From positions 287,501-351,500 of the forward strand of contig QVRM01001421.1 in NCBI GenBank assembly GCA_003439945.1: 64,000 nt of DNA, in the 5' to 3' direction. The number at the start of each line of letters is the position of its first letter. Position 1 is the first letter of the stretch. This stretch comes from Dermanyssus gallinae (taxonomy: Eukaryota > Arthropoda > Arachnida > Mesostigmata > Dermanyssidae). Position numbers and translations under genes: made by a program. Of this stretch, positions 10,781 through 23,559 are shown in pieces. The notes beneath the pieces were generated by a model. The model was not told the origin of the DNA, made no database searches, and saw nothing but the letters and a program-made list of their open reading frames with translations.

Positions 10781-13700
10781 GCAAGTGCAGTTGAGCAATC
10801 GCATAGCCATTTTACCGACGATTTAATATAACGATGTAAGGAATGAAATTAGCAGCTATATAAATGAACGCCGTCTGTACGACGTTGCCAACAACAACAA
10901 CAACAATAATGAATATATTTGTAATTAAAGCGGATGTAGAAACAACAGCCTTTGGTAGCCGTTGCGACAACGATACGCTTGGTGAACACTTTTGTCGCCA
11001 TTCATGTGGTATTAGAACGGTGGCGGCGGCTTCGCTTTTTTGTGGAGGAGGGTTAAATGCTGTTATGTGCTATCGCTGCGACTAAAGAATGCAAAGGGTC
11101 TCACTTCCTATCTCGAGTAGTGTAGGATTCGACCCCAGCAATGGATGTTTTTTTTGGAGGAGGGAAAATGCACAGCGATGGATGTTAACCCGCTGCAATC
11201 CATACCCACCAGACGCACTTCCCACTTAAGTTTCACACTTTCTCTCTCTCTCTCTCTTCCCCCTTAAGTTTCACACTCTCTCTCTGGGCCTAGATCTCCA
11301 TAGAACAGTACTATGGGCCGTCAGGAAAAGTGGCGCGTGTCCCAGTGCTGCTCGGATCATTTATCCGGGATTACTGCATTAGCTCTTTACTCGACGTGAA
11401 GCCGTTCAAGCTAAGTTATGATTGTAGCAATTGTAAACGTGCCCGTCTTGTTGGACCCACGTGCAGTAATAGGGTATTTCAAGTTGATCTGCTCGGAGCC
11501 TTCGGCCAACTAGCTGCGGGGGGGGGGGGGATCCGAACTTTGCAGAATAATAGCATTCTTTGCACGGTCACTTGTCCACGATAACGATAGCAACTACTGA
11601 CACGTGTTAGCACTTTGGTAGCAGATTTGGTGTGAACAGAGCTCTCTATAGCATTGGTTGCCTTTAGATGAAGCAATGACACATGGCAGTCTCAAAGAGT
11701 CCATATAATTGCACTTTTGTAACTACCCCGCATCGGCCCCTCAACTCCTGTCGTGACGTGATGTAGGAAAGGACAAATGGAAAGATGAGAGAAGAAAGAC
11801 GAGTTCGACAATGACAGCAACGATTGCATTAACTGTGACGGCGAGAAAGAATGGCTTCCACGTCGCTGACCTGACTAATTGGAGGCATCCCCGAAAAAGC
11901 CTGAAAGGACTGATTGGTGACTCGATCGAATCGAAAATTGGCGACTTGGAGTTCCACACTCAATGACATTGAATGAATGAATGAAATAGAAAGCGGCGAC
12001 GTAGCATTAAGCACGTGCCGACTGTGCCATGGTTGTGCGATGTACCCGTAGAATCTACAACAAGAACTTGACGTCTTCGGCCTCAAATGTTGGTAGAGAT
12101 ACGCGCTTTTCGGTAGGTACGCAGAATACACTGCGTTGAAAAGGGAAATATACACTAAATGTGTAACTTTGCAGATGGCAGCAATATTTTAGGCACTATA
12201 TCGGCCACCAGGTGTGTCCTCCAGAGACCTCAAGTAGGCTGCCTTATTGCTTCAGAAATGAAGCTCACGGAGGTATGCCTTTAACGTGACAAGTATTTTT
12301 TTTAACCATGTATATAGTTGATATAATTACTAACTAATGAGTCTAGTCATCGCTGTTGCAACCTGGTTTATATACAGTGCTAAAAAATAAGCTGGCAGTT
12401 CTTTTATAGTGTCTCCAATTCCATTGCGGCTTAATATGGTTCAACATAAACAGGGGTTGCTGTAAGGCAGAGCTAAGAAGTCCAAAAACTATATTTTTCT
12501 TTATCTAGATATCATAATGACGTACATTAGGCTTTGCAGTGCTACTATTCTGAGCCACCAAAACAATAATGCAATTTTGGCGTAAAAAAGCTCGATACAC
12601 ATTGAACGAAAACTGTTCTTCGGGCCATTTGCTGTTCCTGGCGTTGTTTTCCAATTAGTAACTTTTGAGCTAAATCATAGGCGGATTGCGCCACGTGTAT
12701 GTGGAACATTTTGGAAAAACAGGATAGTCTCAGATTGCACAAAGCTTGGACGTGGCTTTATTATTCGGTGAGCATACGAGGTCTCCGTGGCCTACCATAC
12801 GTTTTTTAAAGTAATTGCCATATGACGCGTAAAAGTGTAGGGTAACAATTAAGTAAATTGCCTTTTGAACGGAGCCTAATACATATAACTCGTGTAGCAC
12901 TCTTCGAACCGCAACACGAGAATGCGTCGTCCAATAGAGGGAAAAAATGTGTGATGTCACTAAACACATAGCAATTTGCGTTGCGTATTCAAACGTTCTT
13001 GTAAGCCTTCTTATCGCGGCGTAGATCTCTGATCTCATATGTCAGGGGTTTGATCTCGACATACTATAGGTTGCGGCTAAACACATTCTTGTGCAATACG
13101 CTATTTTTCAATATATGAGTACGTTGATTATTTTATTAATTTACACAATTGTGGAACCCGAACGTGTGCCCGCCGAAGCTCACCCCGAGTTTTTTTTTCA
13201 TGTTATGCCCTCGTGCATGAGAGCATCAGGTCCCACGTTTGCCCATAACGAGATAGTTACTCAAATAGGCTTTACCTTACCGGTAGCCCCCAAATCTCTT
13301 GGTTCCGGTGTAGATGGAATACCGGTCCTTCTGAGAGTTCTGCGCATTACGCTGGTAAATTTTGCAAGTCTGAAGAGCCTAACAAGGCTTTCGAGGCAGC
13401 TCAGTCGGCGTAGGCCATTAGAATCCATGTCCTCTGCACATCGTTTACATAAAAATGGCGTCATGCGAAAAGAATTAGGATCCAGCATAATGCCGAATTG
13501 AAACGAAGGAAGGTCCATGCGCCTATGTTTCTATAAATACGTGCGGTTTCTAGATTGATCGAGGGCTTGTAGAACAATTCTGGCCGGTTTTCTGCTTACG
13601 TATTTATCCAGCGAATGCTGATTAGGTTGCTTCCCTAGGGGAGGCGGGCGCCTCCAGCACGCCTCTTGTACCAGCATCTGCTTAGATTGTGTCGTTTTTA

Positions 13701-14762
13701 ATTTATTCACGTAGCTTTCTCAAACAGCGACTCTACGAGGAAGCCACACTAAATCAGTGAAGCGGCAATTCAGTCGGGGGCCAGGCCAATAGGCCCTCTG
13801 ATGCCGAGGCCAGATGTCGCTTATAGGGAGGCTTGGTTCAATCCAGGTGTTCCCTTGTGAGTCGATGCTAGAAACTTTCTTTTATTTTGTTTTTTTATAC
13901 CTGGCCTGCCTCCGATTGTAATGTAGAATTTGTGCCCCACGTTAGGAGCGAGGCATTTCTGTAGCTCTGTCGGATCATGGGTAAAAGGTCTAGTGTTTTT
14001 CTTCACTTTTCTAGTATTACGTATCTGCGTATGGTTTTAGAAGCATCGCGGAAATTCTACTTGATCAGTGTCCTCGCTGAACCTTCTGTTTCCACAATAA
14101 CGTGAGTATTATAAATTGTAGTCTCTGCGCAACTTTAACGGCAACTCCTTACTTACAACTCCAACCTTATGAGGTAAATCGCCACCGAAATATAATATTA
14201 CTTTTATAGCCATGGCTATCTTCGGCGGTCGTTCTTCGCAAGGTCAAATCGCAAACTATTAAATAGAGCTATATTTTTCTTGAGAGCTGCGCCGTAAAAT
14301 ATCAGGCAGACAGAATGGAGGCATTATATTAGCTATTTACTCTTTAGTTCATGTTCGGTGTCAAGATGACGGAACGCCCATGTGGTTGACGTACAAAAGA
14401 GCCCGTGCGGCACAACGAACGACGCCCTCGGCTAATTTTTGCTCAGCTACATTGTTTAATTTGCCAGAGTTTTCCACAAGAATATCCACACCGCAGTAGT
14501 GGCGGTGGCTGAGGCAGCAAACGCACCGTTCGAAACGGGGCGTCGTTGTCATGGCAACCACGGTTAGCAAAACATCGCTAGTTCGAGCCCTGGCCGTGCT
14601 GGTTGAATTTGTTGGACGTGGTTGTCATTGCCCTGCTGTTGCTACATACCTCTGCTGGAGAAAGCCTATGACGATGACGATAGATGCATTTAGACGATAT
14701 CGTGCCACAGGCAACTTAGCCCATTACGAGCGTCTAAAATGTGGTTGTCAGAACGTTAAAAA

Positions 14763-14765
<3 letters not shown>
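10781..14765. other. No recognised gene (about 4 kb)
   Basis: It contains a CT run near 11241-11285 and a 13-G homopolymer at 11518-11530. Frames at 11829-12155 (-), 12730-13038 (-) and 13091-13501 (+) overlap frames on the other strand. The last includes a short phrase reminiscent of an RT motif but does not extend (see rejected items). Nothing is supportable as a gene. Confidence 0.3.

Positions 14766-14766
<1 letters not shown>

Positions 14767-14804
<38 letters not shown>
14767..14804. repeat. (TA)n array
   Basis: Nearly pure TA dinucleotides following an A run. Confidence 0.95.
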
Positions 14805-14810
<6 letters not shown>

Positions 14811-15297
14811 GTCTTATTATTGCCATAATTTGCGTTTATAGCACAGTTGTAGAGGTATTTTTGTTATCCAAGTAATACACTAGCTTTTCCGAAAGGCCGG
14901 GTATAGTTTACGTGGGACTAAAATATACTGCGTCTATTTTTGTTTGTAAAATTGATTATATATTCATGCCGGCGAGAATAAAAATGGCATTATTTTGCAA
15001 ATGGCACTGGTTGTTTCCGCTTGTACTACTTTTACGATACAGGGTATAATCGTATCCATGATAAACTGGATACGGCTATCGCTACTCTCTGCCACAGATG
15101 ACTTTTCCCGTTAGTGCTGTTTCATTTACAAGCATCTTGCTCTCTACCGAGTCGTTGGGTATTCTAATCCCGCCCTTTTACGGGTATTTAAACAATCAAA
15201 CGCAGGCTACGGGTGCGCAGAGTAGGATATTAGGGGTATTCGTCTTCTTCTGCATCATGCTCTGTGACGTTCTATTCAGCATGTTCATGGGGTGCAA
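14805..15297. other. No recognised feature; possible downstream part of the Gag relic
   Basis: On the minus strand the sequence after the zinc-knuckle fragment continues with a broken frame containing several stops. It may be further decayed ORF1 sequence. Nothing else was seen. Confidence 0.3.
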
Positions 15298-15585
15298 TCA
15301 ATGTGGGCAGGAACCCTTGGTGGCTTTGTGCTCGCTATTGCATACGCAGCAACGGGCTTTCGCCTTACAGTCTCTCCTCAAATACTCGTCTGACCAACAT
15401 CTTGGTTTCGTAACTAAGTGATTCATGCTGAAGCATCTGAAGTATTGCATCAGCGCGCGGTACAAGATGACCTCGTCTTGTTTAAGTCCCAAGCGGACCT
15501 CTGCCGGAAAGTTATTGCCCGCAAATGTCAGAACAACATAACCCAATGCCGTTACGACATTGGTATTTGCAATATGCGTTTCCAT
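15298..15585 (-). pseudogene. Gag-like ORF1 fragment with zinc knuckles (non-LTR retrotransposon)
   Basis: The minus-strand translation contains 'VVLTFAGNNFPAEVRLGL', a segment typical of the region just before the knuckles in Jockey/R1-type ORF1 proteins. A degenerate first knuckle follows: QYFRC, where the first Cys is replaced by Tyr, then C-x4-H. A second knuckle reads C-C-V-C-x3-H-x6-C. In intact elements this protein binds RNA in the ribonucleoprotein particle. The frame ends right after the second knuckle, so this is a broken piece about 90 codons long. No adjacent ORF2 was found. Confidence 0.55.
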
Positions 15586-15600
15586 TCGGAGACTTCATAG

Positions 15601-17582
15601 CATGTGAGAGAAGCTAATACGGTAACCTCCGATATGAAGGCGTGCACTAATATATTGCTTCTCACTGCAAAGCGAGCTCCGCTTATGCTCGTAGATACCT
15701 CAAGTCCCGTCAACAGGGGCAGCGATAGCAGTTCTCGGTCGGCAATAACAAGTTCTCCATTCTAGAAAATCGAAGTTATTCACCTGCATATTTTATGTGC
15801 TGAACAATGCAGTGACATACACCATTGAAGCGCGTCTCCAACGCGTCGTCATTAGCTGCAACTATTCCAGCCACCTGCTTGGCGAGTACCACCTTTGACT
15901 TACTACGAGATCGTTTGGTTCACGTCATAGTCATTGAAGACCATCACTGTCGGTATGATCCTAACGTTCTAGGATTTCAGTAGCGAATGTTTGTTACTCC
16001 GTTGCCATTCTCCGCCATCGTTGTTCGGGCCCCAGCCTGCAGCGCCCGCATACCGTTATTGCGTTTATCTTCAAGATGGCTCGATGTGGCACGCTTTTCT
16101 TCAGCGGCCTTTGGCCGGTAAGCCAGATCGCCCGCACCGCTGGGTGGCTTAGCGCAGTAAGCTGGCGCTCACACTAATGGCGGCGAACCAATCGGTGTGG
16201 TATCCAGCCGTTTTGTTTGCGTTCGCTGCATGGGTGTACATGTACAAAAAACACATACACTTATATGTGTGTATATATATATATATATAGGATTACTTCT
16301 GAACGAGACCAGTCGATATGAGTTCAAAAGGGAGCTAACAAGGAAACATAATTGGAGCGGTATGCTGGGATCAATGACGCTATTCGACCCTTCGATGGAT
16401 TGGATTTCCAGCAAGGCTTGAGCCACGGGGTTTTGTCCTGGGACGACGGAAGACAGTGTGGGATGTAACAGTGTATACCTCGCCCACACCCTGTATGGTC
16501 CGATGACCCAAGGGTTTCAAGATGGGAATGGTACGAGCGCACCGCTACTTTACTACTTTTAAGCATAGTTTTTAATCCAGTTATCTTTATTTTTCTTTAA
16601 TTGAATACAATATACACTTCATAAGAGCGACTTTCTTCCTACAGGCGACTATAGATAAGCTTCATGGTCTTAGAGCTTCGCTACTGTTGTGGACAGTGTG
16701 TTCCTCTTAGTTATAGGAATACACTGGAGCCCCAGGTCATATAAACGGGTAATTTAGCCTATCAAGCAGTTTTATATTGATTTATTGGTGACTGCCGCTG
16801 CTTATTTCCTACATTGGCGCCAACAGGAGGCCGCAGACACTGGTACACTTAGAATAACCAATGACTGAGTATCTATGCGTATGGGCATTGTATACAACCT
16901 ACAGCTGTCGGCTTACAAAGATTGAAGTGGGAATTGAAAACTCGATTTTTATAGAGGCCTTGCACGATATTTTTACGTTAAAAACATATATATGTGTGCG
17001 TTGCTCTGTTTGAGTCGACCCTGTATGCACAACGCTGAGACGCGGCGAATGCAAGTACGCAATTTATGATCTATTCGTAAGCAACCAGGTATACCGTCAG
17101 AATTTTAACGTAAAGCTTGTTTTTTTTTGCTGACGAACTGCTCCAATGCGACGTTTTGCGGCTTATGATTGCGATTTCATGTGACGTGGCTCATCGCAGT
17201 CTTTGGACTGACACAATGACATGAAATCGCATGCAACAGTATCGCGACCATGCGTGCAACTATATCACGCGGTCACGCGGTAGTTATACAAGATCACTAC
17301 ACTTGAAATGTCATGATGTGCACGCGCCTGAGAGACAAAGCTTGACGACAACGGGCAAAGGGTCGCTCGAAAGTCGTTCGTCTTTCTAAAATTGAGTCAC
17401 AATTGAGTACTGTGATTGGCCAGTAATTGTTTAGGTCGCTACAGGAAGCTTTTTTCTAGTATAATAAAATAACTTGCACACGCTGAATTAAATCTGGCAA
17501 CACTAAACGTCGGAGTGATATATTGAATATATGTGCTAAAGGAACTGTAATTAAAGGCATAATATTTTTCAAAACAACGAAT
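15601..17582. other. No recognised gene (about 2 kb)
   Basis: It holds a short TA/GT tract near 16255-16290 and small overlapping frames at 16169-16566 on both strands without motifs. Nothing else was recognised. Confidence 0.3.
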
Positions 17583-17735
17583 GCCAAGATTTAACGTCCA
17601 CGGAACTGTTTTTCAAATTGCTTTATAGACGGACCCCCATAAATACAAATGTGCAACGGTGGGGCTCGAACCGGCGCACCTACGTGGCTCCTCCGGTTGC
17701 AAGGCGCAGACAAATGCACCACGCCACCGGGCTCG
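17583..17735 (-). repeat. SINE-A copy 3 (tRNA-derived)
   Basis: Reverse copy with the tail block 'gccaagatttaacgtccac' at the left, the B-box complement 'ggctcgaaccggcgcacc' in the middle, and the head 'cacgccaccgggctcg' at the right. It is close to the consensus shared with the 62.47 kb copy. Confidence 0.85.
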
Positions 17736-18983
17736 ACACTCGGTCTGGGATAGTCAGGGGAAAGCCTGGGCACCAGGCTGCAAGAAGTCACTAAAGTTAG
17801 CACCCACCGGCGAGGCACAAGCGAGGTAGAGAAGGGAGATACAAAAAGATCTGCCTTGGATTTTTTCCTTGGAGCGGACTGTAGTATACTTTTGGAAAAG
17901 CTCATCGCAAACTTTGTATATGTTTGTCTAGCTTCTCTACTTTCCAAAACGCTTCTCTAATTAGGCTGTGCGCGCGAAAGTTCGCCTACTGCAGTTGCCA
18001 TATAAACGGGGTAGTGGTCGGACAATTGCAACGTTTTTACTACCCACTTGATGTTGTGTCCACGATCCCCTCGATGTTATCAATACATGTATTGGGTAAT
18101 GGATACGTGGTACAATTTTTTTGAATGGCAGAACGTCCAGCGGACACAAAAACGATTAGGGAGTGCACTGAGCCATGGAGCATATCGGAATTTAAATCTC
18201 TTGCTCTAATAACTAGGCCGTTGAACACGATTTGTATTGTATAAGTCGCAGGTACGAATGTATTTAGATGCGCTGAATAGAAACACATACACGCAAGACT
18301 GTATGCACATACACGCAAGACTTATATGGGCATTTTCCTTTGCCGATGAATGTCCCGAACTTACGCTTGTCGGTCTTATATTAAATTTTCAACAAAAATA
18401 CTAAACAAATGTTTTTCTCTCTTTTTGGGAATTTGCTTATGCTGCAGCCGTTCCGTCTTTCTAAGACGAGTCGACATGAAATGCACTACCAGGCCCACTA
18501 ACCTCTATCACACTGGGAGCAGAAAATGCACAAGGAGGCCACCGCCTAGTAAAACTCCGGATAAAGTTAGCTTCGAGAGAACTAAACCCCTTAATGCTAC
18601 GAAGATACGAATTGTTTCTTTGAACATACGCGTTTAAGTGTATAGTGACATCGTTCAAAATACCACGCTGGCGGGTCTCGTTAAGCGCTTCATACGTCTA
18701 CCCACATATAGACTTGCTAACAGCTTGTATATATATAGCTATTGTTTTCAATGTCGTTTTACGAGGTGGCCTCCGACAGTGCTATATTGCCCTTTGGGAA
18801 ACGAGATATCAGAAATGCTCGCCACTTGGATACTATTGTTACTATTTGCAAGCATGCGCTAAACAACCAAGTCCAACATAGCACATCCTATGGCCTGCCG
18901 CGGATGTTTTCTTCTCAAGTTATTCGGACCTGGGACTTTTTTGACTGAAAACCTTTATTTGGCACCAGTTATGTTTTCTTTGT
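17736..18983. other. No recognised gene
   Basis: It contains a 17-bp tandem duplication ('cacatacacgcaagact') near 18285-18323. Short frames on both strands have no motif. Confidence 0.3.
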
Positions 18984-19175
18984 TTTAGATTTTTCCGTAA
19001 GGCTGTGCCTGTGTACAGTTTTTTCATGTCATGGCTAATTTTTAATCCACTCCGGCATTTACCTTGTCTAAATTAGAAACCATGCAAACCAATTTAAGAA
19101 TGGCCGGTCTGGGTCTCGAACTCAGTCCTCCGGAATGCAAGGCAAAGGCTTTGCCACTAAGCCATCTTGCTCGGT
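18984..19175 (-). repeat. SINE-B copy 1 (tRNA-derived)
   Basis: Reverse orientation. The 3' body ('ttttccgtaaggc', 'ttcatgtcatggctaattt', 'ccactccggcatttacctt') lies at the left. The tRNA-like head lies at the right, with the complement of a B box ('ggtctcgaac') and of the A box ('ccactaagcca'). It matches the forward copy at 33.35 kb almost throughout. Confidence 0.88.
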
Positions 19176-20195
19176 TCACCTTTCGGCAATTCTTTCATGA
19201 AAACCACTTTTGGCGAATTTCTTCACGTTTCAGCGGTACGCCGTGCTTTCATCGTGATAGCCGTATGCTGTGACACGCTTGCTGATCCTAAAACCTGCAT
19301 TTCATTACACCTTAGGACAGTAGGTGTGTTCAGGCGAGTAAAAACATCTAACTTCTAACGAATTGGATTTGAAATTGTCATTGATGTTGTCGTTTTGTAA
19401 TAGCGTTCTGTGTCGGCGGGCTGTTCAGCAGTTTCAGCTCGAGAAAGATGTTTTTCCGGGAACACATAACGAGCCAGAAGCATAAGCCTTGATATAGGCA
19501 TGATCCGTACTTGTTTGCAGGCAGCTGAAATTCTAGGACAAACACGTGTAACTCGTTCGTTCCTAAAAATCGATCAAAACGTAATGTTTACTTAGAAACG
19601 ATAACCGACAGGGTGTAGGGCACTGAGAAGTTTCCATCTAGCCAAAGCCCTATTTGAATAACTTTGTTGTTTTTAACCACATTGGATGCAGGTGATTTGT
19701 GTACATGTATGCCGCATGCGCAAACATTTCGCATTGAAATCGCTTTATGGAGAAAGTAATCGGACATAAAGTAAGCAATTATCGAGACGCACACATGCAG
19801 ATACATACACAATGTGTTTACTAAGTTTTTCTAAGGAGAACTCTTTTTTTCCTGTGCCATCTCAGTCGTAACGACGCAAGCTGTTGGTAGAGTGTGGCTA
19901 CAAGCGTAGTGAAGACCGTGTTTACTTGCGTGAGGCTTGGTAGTCCTATGTGTTCTTGTGCAGCCTTCTCTGAATGGATTCCAGCAGTATCCCTGCTGAT
20001 CAGTGCAATGTTAAAGCACTTTTTAAGCAAATAAAAGTGGCCGTTACGGCCACGTGAGATGGTCGAGTTGCCGCGATTTATTTCCACGCATCTTGGGGAT
20101 AAATGGAATTAAGGGGCAATAAACAATTGTCATTTATGTCCTACCTATGTGCAAGTGTTTGTCTCGTGTCAGTCCTAAAACCTAGAAGGCGCACT
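19176..20195. other. No recognised gene
   Basis: The minus frame 19821-20087 has ordinary composition but no recognised motif. No repeats were seen. Confidence 0.3.
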
Positions 20196-20945
20196 ATATG
20201 TCCGATTGAGCGTCGTGTGTGTCTATGTCGTTGTTGAAGGTCACTGAGACAATTAAGCTAATGTCTGTCAGGTACATGTAAGCACGCATCTTTTCAATGC
20301 TCATTCACCAATCGACGCATCCGAAGGCCGTTTACGCGACAAGGCGCTCCGGGTTGGCGTGACGAAACGGCGTCAACAGTGCACTGGACTTTTTGTAGGC
20401 GACAACTTGCGGTTGGCTGGCCTTGAGCATGGTATACATTTTTGGGTCGTTTTTCGCCACCAATCGCAATTGCAATTTCGACGGAACTCAGTTGCACCCT
20501 ACTTGAGTTGCACTCTGCCTAATCGACAAAAAAATACTTTCGAGGCCGATTCTCAGCCAAGATTTAACGTCCACGGGACTGCATTTAGCATTGCTCTATA
20601 GACGAACTACCCCCATAAATACAAATGTGCAACGGTGGGGCTCGAACCCGCGCACCTATTCTATGTGTCTCCTCCAGTCGCGAGGCGCAGTTTGCGAATG
20701 CACCACGCCACCAGGCGCAACACGAAAATGCGTATCGGCATGCCTTATCGAAGGAAATCAAGCATCGAGATGAACAACGCTTTGACAGAGACACTATGAC
20801 ATATGTGTTTGTGTGTGTCCGTGTGGGTCCGTGTCTGTGTCTTCAGGAAAAATCGATGTCCCCCACAGCTTTAGCATGGCCGACAGAAGTCCGACGAGCT
20901 ACAGAAGCGCGCTCTCTATACGCTGTATGTAAGTTTAGGCCCAGT
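20196..20945. repeat. Direct duplication, copy 1 (interrupted by a SINE)
   Basis: The sequence from 'gattgagcgtcgtgtgtgtc' (about 20201) to 'tttaggcccag' (about 20943) recurs in the same orientation at 21722-22368 with many small differences. Copy 1 carries a full SINE-A (20540-20719) that copy 2 lacks at this site. No protein-coding signal was recognised. It could be a segmental duplication or two copies of an unclassified transposable element. Confidence 0.85.
20540..20719 (-). repeat. SINE-A copy 4 (tRNA-derived), inside duplication copy 1
   Basis: Reverse copy with the tail 'gccaagatttaacgtccac', the B-box complement 'ggctcgaacccgcgcacc' and the head end 'cacgccaccaggcgc'. Compared with duplication copy 2, about 65 bp of host sequence is replaced at the insertion site. 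Confidence 0.85.
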
Positions 20946-21721
20946 TTTATTCGTTATTTGGTAAAGGAAGGTACGGGCCCGGGAGTATATCTATACGGAA
21001 TTGTCTTATAACGATATTCTATTATTAAATACGTTTCTGGGTTCTAGTGATGAGTCGTGCAATAGCTACGCGTTTCCCGTGTTACAACTATAGCGTAGGG
21101 CAGAGGACATTGGTTGATCATATATATATGCCGTATAATAGAAAAAAACTAATCTCGTTTATATCTCGCGAATCTTTTAGAACTAAACACGTGTGTTATC
21201 AGTCTACGTTTCAAATTTCTTCGACAGTCATATCCTAATTAATCTTAACATGATAAATAGGACTTTAAATCCGCTATCAAGTATCATAGAGAAGAACACC
21301 AGGATTTTATTCTCTACACGGAACAATTTCAGGATTTGAGCTACGACAGAGTTCGTTTGGTACATCGACATTCCTGATGATAAGGTGCGCGTCAGATACG
21401 TAGGCGGAAGGCGAGAAACGAACACAAGTGACCTTGCAGAGATGCTTTAGGCTCGCACCCAGGAGCAACGTCGAATGTTGTAGAGTTGAGGAAAACATCA
21501 ATCCGGTGCGACATAGTGTATGACCATGTGACACCCTTGAAACATCTCTATGAGACACAGCCTACCATTGATTGCGTTGCCGCTAGAAGCAGTGTTGAAT
21601 TAATTGAACAAATCAGGCTATTTAGGCTGCCCCTGTTTGAAAAGTTACTACGAAAAGCCTGAACACCCCTATAGAGAGAGACGGCTGTGTAGGCGCTAAC
21701 ATTACGAACTTTCACTGTGAT
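20946..21721. other. Spacer between duplicated copies, nothing recognised
   Basis: Minus frames at 21228-21820 overlap each other and have no family motif. No repeat similarity to the rest of the window was noticed. Confidence 0.3.
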
Positions 21722-22368
21722 CCGGGATTGAGCGTCGTGTGTGTCGTTGTTGAAGGTCACTGGGACAATTAAGCTAATGCCTGTCAGGTACACGTAAGCA
21801 CGCATTTTTTCAATGCTCATTCACTAGTCGACGCAGTCGAAGGCCGTTTTTGCGACAAGGCGCTTTGGGTTGAGGGCGTGATGAAACAGCGTCGACAGTG
21901 CACTGGACTTTTTGCAGGCGGCACTCACACTCGCGGTTGGCTGGCCTTGAGCATGGTATATATTTTTGGGTCGTCTTTCGCCACCAATAGCAATTGCAGT
22001 TTCGACGGAACTACTGGGCTACACCTTACTTGAGTTGCACTCTGGCTAGTCAACGAGCAGCTCTCACTCACCCGATTGCACGGATCAGAGGTCAAGACAA
22101 TCAACACGGAAGTGCCAATCAGCATGCCTTATGCAGGAAATCGAGTATTAATGAACAACGCTTTGACAGAGACACTATGACATATGCGTCTGTGTGTGTC
22201 ATCAGTAAAAATCGATGTCCCCCACTAGACTCTCAGCCGAGATTGAACGTCCCTTTATATTTTTTAAGTATATAAATATTAAGGGTCTATATAAATAAGT
22301 ATATAAATGCTAAAATATTATAGCATGGGCCACAGAAGTCCGACGATATGGAAGCTTAGGCCCAGGGG
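21722..22368. repeat. Direct duplication, copy 2
   Basis: It aligns with 20196-20945 over blocks such as 'gttgttgaaggtcactg', 'cagtgcactggactttttg', 'ttggctggccttgagcatgg' and 'cgctttgacagagacactat'. At 22227-22254 it has a short SINE-A-like tail ('actctcagccgagattgaacgtcc') and an A+T-rich filler where copy 1 has none. Confidence 0.85.
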
Positions 22369-22414
22369 GAAGGGGGGGATGAGACCGACGTGACACAATC
22401 TGAACGTAGCCCTG

Positions 22415-22560
22415 GTGTGCATGATGTTCTATTAATTTTTTTCCCTTGTTTGTCCCAAGGTTTGCACTCTGTAATTTAGGTGCTATCTTGTGGAACAAGT
22501 TGCCTAGTGACATTAAAACACTTATCCAGCTTAGTCCCAGTGCTGCGTACCCAGGCTTTT
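22415..22560 (+). pseudogene. C-terminal end of a CR1/Jockey-like non-LTR ORF2
   Basis: One frame reads 'FVPRFALCNLGAILWNKLP' followed by 'SDIK', then a stop at about 22560. A 'GA-x-LWN-x-LP-x-x-I' block close to the ORF2 stop is a common signature of CR1, L2 and Jockey-type elements. The following A+T-rich 200 bp may be its 3' UTR. The rest of the element is absent upstream, where the segmental duplication lies. Confidence 0.55.
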
Positions 22561-23075
22561 AGCATTACGAACTACACGACTATAATGTTGTAAGACACAT
22601 AAAAAACTGTAAATAAAACGCACTTAAAAAAAGTCAGTTTAAAAACACTGCGTGAGCGCACTATCTAACCTTATTTGCGTCTGATTAAACCATAACTATG
22701 TAAACATGTACCCAATCCATAGATCAATAATTGTAATAACACGAAATACAAGTAAGAATCAATAAACGTCATATCACATCAACAAATTGTACTCAAACTT
22801 TGTCAGTTGCTGCCATTACTTAATAACCATGTACGCTTCATTCTTTGACGTGTCTCGATTCGAGCAAAATATTCTGAACTATATTGCACGCTTAGAAAGT
22901 CGTGTTGCCTAGAGTATAATAATACTCGTCCTTTTTTTGCTATGCCAATTCTCGACTAGAAGGCACAGAGTCATTTGCTGTGATTTACGCCACAATTTAT
23001 CTTGAGGAAAGCTAACCCTTTAGCAGGTCAGTTCCCATCTTTATATAGAAATCCGACTCGCGATAAACCCATCAG
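22561..23075. other. Probable retroelement 3' UTR and unrecognised A+T-rich DNA
   Basis: No ORF or motif was recognised between the ORF2 tail and the next RT fragment. Confidence 0.3.
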
Positions 23076-23545
23076 TTGTTCTCTACATGTAACAGGTGGC
23101 TGTTCCAACTTATCCAGCCGCCCGACCAGTTGGACTCGCCAGTGGTGTTTTCTGAAGTAGAGATTAATAATTTTTTCACGAAGCTGAAACCAAACTTGAC
23201 TTTGACCTCAGATGAGATACCGCCTGCTTTCTACAAGATGTTCGCTCTATTTCTATCTAAGCTAACTTTTTAGAGACCTCGTAATGATGCTATTGTTCCT
23301 GATACGTTTAAGCAAAGTATTGTATCCCCGGTCCACAAGATGGGATAATGAACAATTGTGCAATAGGACAGGTCTGTACCACAGTGTTCTATTGCATGTA
23401 GCATCTGAAAAACACCTGTGGCGCACACTGAGAGTTTTCTTGAATGAAACAAGATACTCGATTCCGCTCAACACGGCTTCAGTGCTCATTGATCAACATA
23501 TAGTCAACTTCTCGAGATGTCATAGGATTGGGCTACGTTCATAAA
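23076..23545 (+). pseudogene. Reverse transcriptase relic (CR1/Jockey-like), part 1
   Basis: The frame contains 'LKPNLTLTSDEIPPAFYK' (RT fingers, normally K-x5-PDGIPPxFYK), then after a stop 'VPDTFKQSIVSPVHK' and, in a shifted frame, 'LDSAQHGFSAH' followed by 'STYSQLLE'. These are successive conserved RT blocks in the correct order. Several stops and frameshifts break it. The next RT block resumes at about 24020, beyond an insertion. Confidence 0.75.
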
Positions 23546-23559
23546 TTCACAATCCTCAC

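Noticed and set aside
13091..13501. RT-like phrase 'SLGSGVDGIPVLL' on the plus strand
   Set aside because: It resembles the PDGIP block, but no neighbouring RT block follows in any frame, so I regard it as chance or too decayed.
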